A program made the translations under genes and the position numbers. Shown here one piece after another: positions 36,990 to 49,523 of a stretch of DNA of 64,000 nucleotides. Source of the DNA: Rotaria sp. Silwood1 (lineage: Eukaryota; Rotifera; Eurotatoria; Philodinida; Philodinidae); NCBI GenBank assembly GCA_905250075.1, contig CAJNOP010000017.1, forward strand, positions 471,017 through 535,016, read 5' to 3'. A model generated the notes under the pieces. That model was not told the origin of the DNA, made no database searches, and saw only the letters and a list, made by a program, of their open reading frames with translations. The first letter of the stretch is position 1; each line of letters starts with the position of its first letter.

Positions 36990-39900
36990 ATGTTTCAAAC
37001 AACAAATGTAACCTCTTCTGCGGTCCCAAATGCTGCTGTCGTTCATCCTAGTTTTCAAATAATGAATACATCAAATAATCATCATACACATGTACCATCT
37101 TCTACTACGACAAATCCTTCATGGCGTTTAACAACACCACCACCATCAGTTGTTTCAATATTAAATGGAAATTCTTCAACATTTTATATAGCAACACAAT
37201 CGTCAACAACAACGAGTAATATTATTCGTCAATCTACACAGACAGTACGTCATATAACACCATCATTTACAATAATCAATAATAGTAATACAACAATAAG
37301 TGGACAAATGCCAATAATATCATCTTCAAATATTAATTTACCATCGGACACTTGTGTTGATACATCTATTCTTGGACGATTGACAACATCAACAGTTCAA
37401 CGGCAACAAACACCTTGTGAAAATTTTGAAGAACAGGTGGAAAAAAATGAAGACATTTTCAAGAATTATCTTTATCAAAAAAAAAAAAATAAAATAAAAC
37501 TTTGTCTTTCTTTTTCTTTTAGACCTCTTCACTAGGGAATGATATAGATATAGAACGTACTCAACAAGATTCTGAAATTGAATTATTTGTAAATAATATT
37601 GTATGTTCATTTGCACTTGGTTGTAAATTGAATCTACGTAAAATTGCGACGGAAGCTGCAAATGTTATTTATAAACGTGATCATGCGGCAAGTTTGATTT
37701 ATTAAAAAAATGTATAAAACTAAAACTAAAAATTGTTTCTTTTCTTTATTCTTTCATATAGATGGTATTGATAAAGATACGAAATCCATATTGTTCAGCC
37801 AACGTCTGGGCATCGGGCAAAGTGATAGTAACAGGAACAACGAGGTGTGTGTATAAAAAAATTTTAATATAGTTGTATCACATATAAAGTGTATGCTGCT
37901 ACGTATTCCAGTGAGGATGATGCCCAACGTGCAGCACGACGTATTGCTCGATGTTTACAACGGCTTGGATATAAAACCAAATTTCGAAATTATCGAATTG
38001 TCAATTGCCTTGCAACATGTACAATGCCATGGCCAATTGATATTATTAAATTAAGTCGAATGTATCCAGAATGTGTCAGGTAAAGAAAAATTTTACAAAA
38101 GAAAAAAAAAAACAAAATATTTGTTTTTTTTTTTTATTGTATTGAATTTATTTAGTTATGAACCCGAAATTCATCCGGGTGCTACAGTCAGATTAAACAA
38201 TAAAGTTGTTCTCAAAGTTTTTACGACTGGTAGTGTTACATTGACAGGTAATATGAAGATATATCTCGTAGAAAAACAAATAACCTTACTATTAACGATT
38301 ATTTTATTTTCAATGACCTACTTTTAATTTTTGTGTTCGAAATATTTAAACAATTGTTTTAGATTCTGATGATGATCTCATTCTCTACGAAGTTATGGGT
38401 TTTGTTTTTTTTTTAATGTCACTGTCAATTTCGTGAGATTAAGGCCTATTCAGTTGTCAAATTGCAATTTCCTTTTTTTTTATCAAGATAAAAAAGAGAT
38501 TTGCATGATTATGTGTTTATCAAGAGCGGTGTTAAAAATAAAGTATTGCATATGAAAACATAGAGAATGGTTTGCTCTATGTGTGGACGGTTTTGCTATA
38601 GTTTCAAGTGTTTTTGTTCACAAGAAACGAAATTGAAAGCGAATACTTTTTCCTACTATAAATTCATCGCAAATAACAATTCAGATAGATTAAAAAGAAA
38701 TTTTCTTTTGTTGTTTCGACATTTTGTTTACCCAACTATTTGTTTCAAACCGCTAAACATTACATTCAAAGATGAAGAAGTTTATATAGAATATCTTTTC
38801 ATTTTTCTTTTTAGTTTTCACATCTTTATAATTGACCAGAATAACTATCTAATGATATTAGATTTAAAATTTTGAAACACTTGTTAAATATCTCTAAAGT
38901 TAACAGCAAAAATGGTCTATTTATTATGAGTCATCTATTATATGTCAGATTGCAGCTTACGCCCATTTTTAACCTTCTATATCGTGTAAATGAGAGAGAT
39001 CAGTAAATGTCAGGCAGCTAACAATCTAGTTTATAGACATCTTTTTCATCTATCTTATATTCGTTTGATCTTCTTATCAGTCTTCATTATAAGATGTCAT
39101 CAAACGAAACAGAATTGAACACACAATGTAATTTAACAGAGTATTATGACGTGATATTTTGCTTCTTTTTTAATAATAGTAGAAGACTAAAAGATGAGAA
39201 TAAATGTAAGAAGTTAAATCAATCGATCGTCACCTGAAATATTGCTAAATTTCTTCAGGTCAGAATATCAGTTTTCAATATAAAATTAATCGATCAAGAA
39301 CTGTCGTGATGCTGTGTTCGTATTAGTCATCGAGTTTATAAAACGATTGTTTTCATATAGAAACATGCAATATATTTCTATATAAATGATTGGCCATCTC
39401 AAGTTTTTATAAGTAACCGAATGCTTTCAACAAGAAAAGAAACCTTCAGTTATATTAGAAGGAATATAAATTTATTAAATTATTATGTTGTTTTCACACT
39501 TTGAAAACTTTCGAAGAATGTCAATATAATTTCTTGACAGTAAATATTAAAAAAAAAATTATTTTTCATTACTTAATATTTTTATCTTTTATCGTGAGTT
39601 TCTTATCAACTTAATGACTAATCTCAGAACGATGACGAAGGTCTCCGGAAACAAGCAAATTTAATTGGAACTGGTCGGAAGCATGAGAGAAAGTTGCAGT
39701 ATCCGATCGGAAATCAATGGAACTCGAAAGCAGTAATCCAAATCAGAAAGTCTGTGAATTATCTCCGCAACTTCTGTTCATTTCCACCGGAAACGATAGG
39801 GAAATTGACTGGAAGTCACTGGAAAAAATACGCAGACTTTTTGACACGAACTACTGCTTCCAAGTACTCTCGATTCTCTGTCAGCGATAACGTAGACATC

Positions 39901-40972
39901 AGATAAAAAAATGCAAGTGATCTTTGACAGAATTGAAACACTAACTTACACCCTTCACTAGCGACCAGTTTTTTAGCTAAAGAAACTTTGTTCAACTATT
40001 GAATCCATTGGAAAACTCTATGGCAAACAAGAGTTGGACTATAACGCATATATAGTCCGATACTACAACTTCTGCTCTATCGATTTATAAGAAAAATTTT
40101 TATTCTGAAAAATAGTTCTTAGTTTTTCAAAAAGAAACATCTTCAATAGAGTTGATCGTCACTTTTTTCAACTAAGTCAATGTGAACGAAACTTTGAGTG
40201 AATGTTCTTCTATATCTAAGAAATACACTCAGTTAGCACAAAGAGTTCTGTACTGAGACCTAGGTTTACTAAAAAACGTGTTTTTTACGATTTTTCGTGG
40301 TTTTTTTTGTTACAGAAGCACTCTAAGAGAAAAATAAACACATATTTGGAATCACTGTAAAAAATTGCATCGACTAATATACCATTTGTGAATTATTTAA
40401 ATAAAAAGTTTTCATAATAGTTTCGGGTAAAGATCTCCACAGAGATTTTCCATCGTATATCGTCTTTCGTTTCAAATTTTACTGCTTTTCATCAATCTTA
40501 TATTTACTATTTCTATGAAAAAAATTCACTCGACAGACAATAAGTCATATCTATATGCTTGATAAAAATAGCCTACTATGGAACAGATACACGTCCCGCG
40601 ATCTCTATTCAAGAATAATAGCTAGATATAACTTGATTATTTTACTCGTATTTTAGGAACAGCTATCAGGTTTCAATTAGAAAATTCCATGAAGAATTTA
40701 AAATATACGGTTGGGGTCCGGGATCAAAATTTTTTGAGCCCGACAGCTTCTAATCGTCGTCAGAGTTCATTGAACCTAATATATGTAAAAGGAATTGAAA
40801 TTTCGTTTTGTAGTCTTAAATTATATTGTGATAAAGTCTAATTTATTTTTTTGTTATAATTTTATTTATCGTAGCGCCGTCCGTCGACCTTATCAATACG
40901 GCAGTAAATGAATTTTATCCAAAATTATATGAATGTCGAAAAGTAAGCCAAATCAATGAACAACTCCATTAA
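36990..40972 (+). CDS. TBPL1: TBP-related factor 2 / TBP-like protein 1
   Basis: Six coding exons: 36990-37436, 37523-37687, 37762-37844, 37912-38079, 38156-38247 and 40875-40972; 350 residues. Residues ~168-345 form the two-lobed TBP saddle: NNIVCSFALGCKLNLRKIA, EAANVIYKRD, VWASGKVIVTGTTS, YEPEIHPGATVRL, VFTTGSVTLTG and DLINTAVNEFYPKLYECRK. NVIYKRD and a Trp in place of the intercalating Phe (VWASGK) mark the TRF2/TBPL1 branch, which does not bind TATA boxes well and directs TFIIA-dependent transcription of other promoter classes. About 165 Ser/Thr/Asn-rich residues precede the core; vertebrate TBPL1 lacks such an extension. The intron after exon 2 appears to use a GC donor (GCAAGT at 37688). 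The last exon is 2.6 kb downstream; reading straight through to the TAA at 40970 is the simplest ending, although a donor-like GTAAGC follows the CRK codons. Confidence 0.88.
38248..40874. other. 2.6 kb last intron of TBPL1
   Basis: No supported gene. The open stretch 38567-38875 has no domain. A block at about 39.61-39.91 kb is clearly richer in GC and carries an open frame (see separate entry). 40.68-40.76 kb also has a GC-rich patch. Likely mobile-element debris. Confidence 0.5.
39610..39906 (+). other. GC-shifted open block inside TBPL1 intron
   Basis: About 300 bases with visibly more G and C than the flanks, open in one frame to the TGA/TAA at 39904-39906 (LIGTGRKHERK, IGNQWNSKAVIQIRK, FPPETIGKLTGSHWKK). 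CGGAAA-type words recur (ccggaaac, cggaaatc, ccggaaac). It could be a repeat fragment or a transferred piece; no family recognised. Confidence 0.35.
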
Positions 40973-41683
40973 ATACAATAATTCAGCTTGCTTGTTTTTC
41001 TTCTCTCGAGATAACCAACTCGTTTTTCTTTTCCTCTGACTGTTTATATGAATATCATTCGAAAACCTTTTTTCTGTCTCTCTCTCTCCACTGGTTTTCT
41101 CAATATCTTTTTGCTCATCTATCAAAATAAAGTCACATAAGTTCTTTTTTTTCTTTATTGTTATTCAATTTTGTGTGTATGTGTATATCTCTTTTTCTCT
41201 CTACAGATTGTATTTATATATTTATATATGTATAAGTAAAGAGAACGAAAATTGATGTTGATGAATAGAGCCAAAGCGAAGAAATTTCCTCATATATATC
41301 TTCTAACTCCAATTATATCATATGTTTCGATGTGAATTTTCTTGTTTTGTGTGTATGCCACATTCTAATAGCCACTATATAAGTTGACGCAATGCATATT
41401 AACAAAAAAAAAACAAAATATATAAAGTTTGATATTTTTTTTCTCTCCTTTTCTTGTTAGGCCATGTCTATCATTTTCTTTTTTTGTTTTAAATCTATAT
41501 CTATATCTATTTGTTTTGGTTTTGTTTTCTTTTGTGTATGCGCATTATTTGAATTTGTTGGTATACAAATGCAAAAGAAAAACAAATGTAAAGTTGAACA
41601 AGCAGACAATAACGAAAATGATTTGAAGTTATATTTACATGCGTGTAATAGTCTTCATTTTGTTTTTCGTTCTTTAGATAACA
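40973..41683. other. Intergenic/5' UTR region before mS38
   Basis: AT-rich; T-rich open stretches at 41429-41787 are hydrophobic low complexity overlapping the real mS38 first exon in other frames. An acceptor-like TTCTTTAG just before the mS38 ATG suggests a 5' UTR intron. Confidence 0.45.
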
Positions 41684-42387
41684 ATGTTTTTAAGAAAATG
41701 TTTTGGACTTTCTATAATAGGAAAACAATTTGGAACATGTTTATATCGACGATTAAGTATGACACCATTATCGAGTATGAATATTAAAATTTTAAAGGAA
41801 ACCTTATAATTTTCTATTTTCTCTTAGCCAGTATATCTTCTTCAATTGAATATCAACCTATTAGAATTCGTATACCTTTACCTCAACAATTACCATCCAA
41901 ACAAACAGTTCCGATGCCTGCTACACTTCCAGCGTCGATAACAACAACAAATACAATATCTATATTAGATAAATGTTCTTTACATGATGATCTTCTTTAT
42001 TATGATTGTCCATCGATAACAAATGAAAAAATTCAATGTGCTTGGACATCAACAAATTATCGTTATAAACGTCAAAGACGTGTACGTAATCATCCGAGTC
42101 GTTTAACAAATACTGTTGCATATCGTTCACGTCGTATGCGTTTACATCATAAAAAGAAATGGTTAAAAAAGTTTAAATATGATTTACTTAAAAAATTACG
42201 TGAAAAAATAAAACGTCGAGGTAAATTATATGATATGGAAAATTCAATTATACTTGGTAAAGCTGAACAATTCAATGCTGAACATTATGTCAAACGTGAA
42301 TTAGAAAAAGCAAGATTTTATGGTTATCGTGTATCACCTATTTATGATCAAATACGAGATCAGATAAACCATCTTAAAATAGAATAG
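41684..42387 (+). CDS. AURKAIP1: Mitochondrial ribosomal small-subunit protein mS38 (AURKAIP1-like)
   Basis: Two exons, 41684-41774 and 41828-42387, 216 residues. The first exon encodes a basic amphipathic leader (MFLRKCFGLSIIGKQF, LYRRLSM), a good mitochondrial targeting sequence. The C-terminal half has the very basic signature of the mS38 family, SRRMRLHHKKKWLKKFKYDL followed by LKKLREKIKRR (131-~162), which in known structures runs as a helix through rRNA of the small subunit. The tail (QFNAEHYVKRELEKARFYGY) also fits the family. The middle part is poorly conserved, as in other species. The leader ATG was chosen because the exon junction (A plus CC, Thr31) joins it in frame to the long second exon. 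The alternative start at Met60 would lose the targeting signal. Confidence 0.75.
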
Positions 42388-42774
42388 ATAAACTGATCTT
42401 TTTTTTCTTTGTTCTTACATTGTTAAAGATTTTTTTTTTTGTCTGTTTTTTTTGTTATTTCATTGATTTAAAGATTAGAAAGAACAACAAAAAGTTTTTA
42501 AATGATGTTTGTAAGCAAAAGAAAGGTGTTCGCTTATATGTCACAGTTCAAGTCATTAATGAGAATAACGACAAGAGCGTAATGTAAGAAAGCAAAAAAA
42601 AAAAACTGCTTTATACTTTTCAATAATGTTTTACATTGAAGTATATAGGTGATTCGTCACGCACTGATGCACAACAATATCTTTTTTTCTTCTTCTTGTT
42701 CTTCTTCTTTCTTCTCATCCTATTCATCTAACTACACATCCAAGTTCATATCAATATACTAAAAATAGAAAATA
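42388..42774. other. Short intergenic region
   Basis: T- and A-rich spacer with the mS38 3' UTR and the 5' UTR of the next gene; CT-rich tract at 42685-42720. No gene. Confidence 0.5.
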
Positions 42775-44736
42775 ATGATAACAAGAACAAATCCTCAGTC
42801 ATTCTATTCATCAGAACATAACAATGATGAACAACTATTTGCTAACGAACAAATACAACGTTATGACGCAGATACAATAAAAAATCGTTATGGTGATAAT
42901 TGGAGAAATTATGCATCAAATGTACGTGAAATAAAACAAGCAGACGGATCGATTGTGCGAGGTAAATACATACGTCGTTTTTTCCTTTTATTTATTCATA
43001 TGATAAAATGACGCAAATAACATGTTGTTTTTTTTTTTTTTGTTTGTTTTTCTTCAGAATATATTATTGACGATCCAAATTTACTTCAAGAAATAAAACC
43101 ATCATTAAATCCAACATCAACAACAGGTTCAGACGGCGAACAACAATTATCAAAAAATAAATTTGCTCAAATAAAAGCTAAATTTGAAGGAAAATCTTCA
43201 ACAACTATTATGGCCTCACCATCATCATCATCATCTTTAGCTAGTAGTAATACAACAACAACACGTCAAATTTCTGATCAACAAGCAAATGATTTTTATA
43301 TAAGAAATCGACAAGTATCAAATGATTCATCAACAATTAATCGAACTAATATTGAATTTCCTATTGGATCTCGAATATCTTCAAATGCAAGTCAAAATAC
43401 TACAAATAGTCAACATTCACATTCAACATCAAATTCATCGGTTCGACGTTTGAATTCAGTTGATGACGCTGATGAAGAAGTTCAACGTATACATCGACAA
43501 GGTCAAGAATATCGTCATCATCAAGAAACATTAACACCAATATCATCAATACCTGAAATTAAACAACAAATGAATCCTCAATATGAAATTATTGATGAAG
43601 ATGGAAATCCAATATCAATTGATGGTGTTGGTGATTTAATTAAAATGTCAGGTGTTACAGCACGAGAAGTTCAACAACCTGATGGTACATTTGTTCGGGA
43701 GTATGTTATTGATGATCCAGAAGTATTATCGAAAATTCGTTCACAACAATCACCAATGATTTCTCAACAACAAATATCACGTGAAAATATTCCACCACCA
43801 CCGCCACCACCACCACCACGTATGCCAGTAAAACAACAGCCAATGGTATTTCATCATCAAGGTTCATCAATACATGATCAACAGCCATCTATAAATATTG
43901 AACATATACGTGTACTTGAACCACAACGTCGTTATCAATATATAACAGCATCTGGTAAACGTATTGAATTTATGATTACAAATTTAGGACCAGATAATCA
44001 AACAATTAATGATTCGGATATTCGCGAATTATCTAATGCAATTCATACGCGTCTTATACCACCATCATCAGCACCGTTAATTTCAAATACAACACAACAA
44101 CCATTTACTTTACCTAAACAATGGCATCCAGCTGTTGATTTAACACATCGTGAGGGACAACTACGACAACGAACTGGTTCAGATAGTCAACCAATGCCAA
44201 ATAATTATAATATGAATTTTCAACATGTACAACCTATGCAAATGGATTTACCTCGTTCAACATCTTATGGTGCAGTTGATCAAGGAGCCTATCAACAACA
44301 ATTTGCACCGATTTTTACAGAACCAATTATTGATTGGAGTGCACTTCGCCAACAAGATCCACATGGTCAAATTGATCCTCAACTTATACAACAATTTATT
44401 GCACAAAAACATCAAAATGAAGGTTTTCAAACATCAGCTCAATTTTTACCTGAGCAAAGGCAACAACAGCAACAACAACGCCAACAACCTCTACATCAAC
44501 AACCAATGACGAGATCAATGCAGTCACCATCAACATATAACGCACCACCATACTATCAACAACAAGTGTCTTACCCTTATCAAGGACAACAACAACAAGT
44601 GTCTTATCCCTATCAAGGACAACAACAACATGGTGTTAGAATTATTAATAATACTAATAATGATATAAATTATAATCAACAACAACAGCAACAACAACAA
44701 CCGACTATGGTTGCTTACGACCATACTAGAATTTAA
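42775..44736 (+). CDS. Large Gln/Pro/Ser-rich protein with duplicated ~25-residue module, unrecognised
   Basis: Two exons, 42775-42961 and 43058-44736; 621 residues. A module near the N-terminus (residues 51-75, REIKQADGSIVREYIIDDP then NLLQEI) recurs at 265-289 (REVQQPDGTFVREYVIDDP then EVLSKI), 15 of 25 positions identical; the exon junction (Glu63) falls inside the first copy. A third, weaker relative may lie around YITASGKRIEFMITN. Between the modules is a Ser/Asn/Thr-rich linker. After the second come nine consecutive prolines (~308-316) and a Gln-rich tail with a tandem 11-residue repeat (QVSYPYQGQQQ twice) and polyGln. No signal peptide or membrane segment. Such composition suggests a scaffold or RNA/cytoskeleton-associated protein, but this is a guess. 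The second exon alone would be open from an internal ATG at 43210; the upstream exon is preferred because the module stays whole. AATAAA at 44986. Confidence 0.75.
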
Positions 44737-47700
44737 TTTCATTATTAAATACACATTTCTATTTTTTAGAATGAATATGTCTTTTGTTGTAAAGATAACA
44801 TTAAGATTTGTTTTTTTCATTTATACATGCGAACGTCTTTAATAAGTCTTCTTGTTGCTTGTCTATTTCATGTACTTTATTGCAGGTTTTTTTTCTCTTT
44901 CTCATATGCTCTTAAAAAAGAATACAATTATCTTGTTTAATTCGTATTTCATTTAACTATGTGTAATGTCTGTTGTTCATGACAAAATAAATATGGACTA
45001 TAATCAAGTAATGCATTATAGCGAAGTAAAGACATGTGAAAGTTCATTATATGTTACATGTTGTGAAAAATTAAACTGAAGAAAGAAAACAAAACCATTA
45101 ACAAAAGAATCTTTTCATGAAAAACTTAAATAATTAAAAAGTAAAAGATCATCTTATAAGATTTTCATAATACTTCTCTTTGGAACAAGTGTTAAAGAAT
45201 TACGGAAATAATTATTTTCAAATATCATTGATTGTTACACAAAAAAAAATGCCGTGTAGAATCTGAATTATTTGATTCAATGAAAAGGAATGAAATTTTT
45301 AACTAAAACAACCTATATTTTACTTATATGTAAAGAATAAGCAAGGAATTTCATCTTATTTTACAAAAAGCGTTATTGATGTTATATATGAAATAATGAA
45401 TCATTTTGATTATATTGATATAAAAATGTTCTATATGTCTTACACTTCAGTCTTCTTATGAAAAATGATTATAATATAAAAGTTTCTCGCTTTTTATATT
45501 ATCAAAAGTGACAATGGAAATATATCAGCACATTATTTTTTCTATTGAAAAAAAAAAACTTTGTAGAAACATTGATTAATCGATGTTTCTTCTCATTTAT
45601 ATATTCTAGTGATGCTGTTTGAGAATATAGTAGATCTATAGATCATTTCAATATAGAAAGTGATGAACGTATCTTTTCTTGAACATATTTTTACACAGTT
45701 CAATATCACTCATTTGACCTACTAAGATATATTATATTCCTAATAGTGTTTTTGACAAGACAAATCATCCGGTTCACAAATAAGTAATGAATCACATTCA
45801 CAATACATTTGTTGATCGTCTGATAGTCAAACGAGTTTACACAATCTGCTGTTCATTGATTATATAAAAATATTCTCGAATTAGTAGTATTATTTTGTAT
45901 AGAAATTCACTTTCCATTTATTATTTGAACTAAAAGAAATGAGAGAATGACTAGCAAAGTGAATGTAGGATGAAAATCAGGGCAAAACTAAGGTGAGAGT
46001 AGGTTAATGTCAGTGTCTTCGCTATTTTGTAATCTCTATCACATCCACTCTCACTGCGCATTTCTCTTCGTCTAACAGAAAAATAACCTTCAAACAAGAA
46101 AAAAGACTAATTAGAATATATATATATATATATCTGTTATTTTTCTTTTACGTAATCAATGGACAGTAAGTCTGTTGACAGGACATCATGCACTCAAGTG
46201 AATATAGTATTCGAAGAGAATTAATGTGTTGTTAAGGATGATTTCTCTTTTTTCATCTTCTTTCTCTTTTCTTTTCTCTTGCACAAAAGCTGTTTGCCAC
46301 TACCAAGTGGCATCGCTTGGTGTCTTTCATTTTGTTTTCTTTTTGATGTTTTCTTTTCCACCATTATCTTTAACGTAAGTAATCAATTCTACGGTACAAA
46401 GAATAAATTTATTCATGTTAAACGTCTCAATAGAATAGCAAACTAGTAAAACATAAGATATATTAACAATAAAATAATCTCATAGGTAATCTAACGATTT
46501 GACTTGCATGTAGCAACTTTTATTTTGCTTGCAATAGAAATCCAGTAATGGATGTTAACTATCAACATCAAACACAATAATCTTCAAGTATTATGTACAC
46601 AAAATTTTCTATTAACAAAGAAACATGTATTTCAACAGAGAAAAAAAGAATATAAGACTACAATATACTACTAATCACTAAAATAGTACATTAATTTTAG
46701 TGGAATAATTTGATTTATAATTTTTGTACGCTGTTTTCCGTTATAGGAAATAATGACGTCATTGCTTTGTTTTTTTTTATAATATTTTCTTGACTTTTTT
46801 GAAACATATCTTTCTTTTTAATAAACATTTAGTGTACATAACGTGTGAAGATTATTTTACTTTATGTATGTAGTTTACATCGATTGTTGAGTTTCTCTTC
46901 TCCATAAAGTAGAACTTGCCATATACAAGTCACACTATAATATTACTCATGAGATTATTTTATTGAAAATATGTCAGGTGTTTCTCTTGTTCGCTATCTT
47001 GTCGAGATATGTGCACGAATGGATTTGTTCTTTGTACTGTAGAATTTATTATTTATGTTGAAGAGAAAGACGGAAAAAAAACATCAAACAAAACAGAAAA
47101 TGAAAGAGATAAAATGTTGTGACTTGATAGTGATGAGCGACTACTGTGTATGAGAAGAGAAGATGAAAAGAGCGAAGTCATCTTCAACAGTAATAGATTA
47201 ACTCTCACTATGCAATATTTTTGCAGCCGAGTGACTCACAAAAGATTTTTCAAAATGATTCATTCTGTAGGAGTCAAAGACACAATAAATGCTAGAAAGT
47301 AAGGCAAAATTCTTATAAGAAAAAAAAAATGATATATCAAGCAAAGTATTTTTATATTTGAGTATAATTATAATTAAAGAGTGAAGATCATTGTAAAATT
47401 CAAAGAATATATAATTGAATAGTTTCGACTTAACTTTTATTCACTAATATTAAGTCAAAGATGAGCATAGTTTCTTTTTAATCAGTTGAATGAATTGAAT
47501 ATTTATTCGTTCAACCTAGTATGAATTGGGACAAATTAGAAGAAAGAAACTTTTTTCCTACCAGGTATGGAAGAAGAAAATACATATTTATCACAATAAT
47601 ATTTCATTCCTATTTTAAAACAATAGATTGAGGTTGAGAAGTTCAGATTATTGTTTTCAAAATGTTATTATCAATTAGTGCCGAAGTCTATAGCAAGGAA

Positions 47701-48959
47701 GTTGCGAACTCTTCCGTCCTACAGATTCTGACAGATAAAAATATCAGTTACGATTCTTCATTAAAGAAACTTCGATAATATCTGATAGGTCTTTCGAAAA
47801 ATCTACAATAGCTTACTACTATGCACAGCGTGATATTTTGATCTTATTTACGAAACTTCCATTTACTAAAAGCCTTCTTTCTTTTTTAATGAAAAATAGA
47901 ATTAGCTTCATCGAGTTTTGTTGCTAATATTCCTTATGATGCTTGAAAGAAACGGTTATAAGAACTCTGTTCAATCTCTTTGTTGAAAAAAAAGACTGTC
48001 TATTAGTAATCAAATTAAGTGTTATAAAAAAAACAGATATGCCAATAGACGACATTTTTCTTATGTTATCCGAATGAAAATCAATTAGGTTTTCTAGAAT
48101 AACACAAATATTATCAAGTCAGCCGTTAACTAGCAAGAGGAATTTTTCTTTTTCCTGTTTGAAATAGCGATTTTAAACAAAAATTTTGTTTACCTATTCT
48201 ATTAGATTAGTCATGAAAACTTAACTATTTTAAATCTTCGGATATAAACTATTATCTTAAAAAACAATATGAACATAGTTTTTACTTGGAAAATCCAGAC
48301 ATCCGAGAATGTCATTTTATTTTATATGTATATTAATATATTCCATATATTAATAAATATGTGAATGATAGTGAATGCATTCAAGATGAGAATCTATCTT
48401 TTTTTCCCTTCGTCAATTTTTTTCTTCAACTCTCTTTTGTCAAGAGAAGCAGACAAAATCAGCAATTAGATTTCAGAAAAATGATGTAAAGAGAGGGGAG
48501 AAAAAAAGCAACTAAAGATCTATCCTATCGGGACATGTCATTACAATTGACTTAAAATTATGAACATATGAGAAAATATGAATACGAAATATGTTATCTG
48601 AACCTATCGAAGTAAGTACAAAAGGGTTAATGGATAAATTTTCTTTTTATTTTTGATTCTTTCTTTGAGTTGGAAAGAGAAGAAAATCTAGAATTTTTTT
48701 TCTTCGAAAGAATAAAAATATGCTATAGAGCCGCGTAATCAGATTGTTTTCTATACAAATGCTATACTCAGAGAACTTAATAAGTTCTCACGGAATTCCT
48801 GATTTATGATAGAACTTAATGAATGGTATTACCTTTTTTTTTGCCATTTACTTACGAGAAAAACGGACGGAAATATGTTATACTATTAAAGGTCCACATA
48901 CACTAAAATCTAATCAAATGTTATTGAATTCGTTTGACGTTTATTTCTTGACATAGATT
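44737..48959. other. 4.2 kb intergenic region
   Basis: AT-rich, with a TA microsatellite near 46115-46133, a small hairpin (TGCCACT...AGTGGCA, about 46294-46312) and a palindromic CRE-like ATGACGTCAT at 46753. 45.95-46.09 kb looks less AT-rich and might be an untranslated exon. No coding gene supported. Confidence 0.45.
46753..46762. promoter_or_regulatory. Palindromic CRE-like site
   Basis: ATGACGTCAT, a full bZIP (CREB/ATF) half-site palindrome, 2.2 kb before the next gene. Motif match only. Confidence 0.25.
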
Positions 48960-49523
48960 ATGGCAAATAATATGCCTTCAATCCATCCTATGCCTAGATT
49001 TGTTATTGATCATTGTTCATCAGAAGAGAATGAAGAATTTATCAAAACAACAACAACAGCTACAACAACCTTACCATGGAAAAAACAAGCTGTATCACGT
49101 TCATTAAGTCTACCAAATTATACTGAAACATATAAAGATTTATCCGGTGCTATACATTATTCGTCATCAAATTGTTTGAAAAATTACTTTATTCGATCAT
49201 ATTCATATCCAAATAATTATTTTTCAAATGAAAAATCATTTTATTCACCATCAATATCTACTAAAATTAATGTTGCTATGGGTTTTCTTGATCCAAATAA
49301 TGGTACATGTTCTCCTGCTGCTTCATCATCACGTTATTCATTATATGGAAGTTTTTTTGATCTTTCAGAATGTGGATATCATGGATCATATGTTAACCCA
49401 GACAATAGATTATTAACTAGTGATGGATATTCACTTTTAACTGTCGATAATTCATCGAAATTACCAACACATACATATCAAGATAAATGTAATGATTGGC
49501 TTAGTCATCTTGACACTATATAA
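48960..49523 (+). CDS. Small Ser/Tyr-rich protein with two RSxSxP motifs, unrecognised
   Basis: Intron-less in its coding part, 187 residues; an acceptor-like ACATAG just before the ATG suggests a 5' UTR intron. No signal peptide, membrane segment or known domain. The sequence is Ser/Tyr/Asn-rich and probably disordered. Two stretches, SRSLSLPNYTE (RSLSLP, residues 47-52) and IRSYSYPNNYF (RSYSYP, 79-84), match the mode-1 14-3-3 binding consensus RSx(pS)xP and share surrounding residues, so they may be an internal repeat. A Thr run (30-37) and SSSRYSLYGSFF also stand out. The codon use and clean 564-base frame argue that it is real. Function unknown; a phospho-regulated adaptor is possible but unproven. 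Confidence 0.6.
   Translation: MANNMPSIHPMPRFVIDHCSSEENEEFIKTTTTATTTLPWKKQAVSRSLSLPNYTETYKDLSGAIHYSSSNCLKNYFIRSYSYPNNYFSNEKSFYSPSISTKINVAMGFLDPNNGTCSPAASSSRYSLYGSFFDLSECGYHGSYVNPDNRLLTSDGYSLLTVDNSSKLPTHTYQDKCNDWLSHLDTI

Noticed and set aside
43706-43888. Minus-strand open frame with Val-rich product
   Set aside because: Shadow of the CCA/CAA-rich coding sequence of the Q-rich gene; the Val/Leu runs are reversed Pro/Gln codons.
44530-44820. Minus-strand hydrophobic open frame
   Set aside because: Antisense of polyGln codons and the 3' UTR, not a membrane protein.
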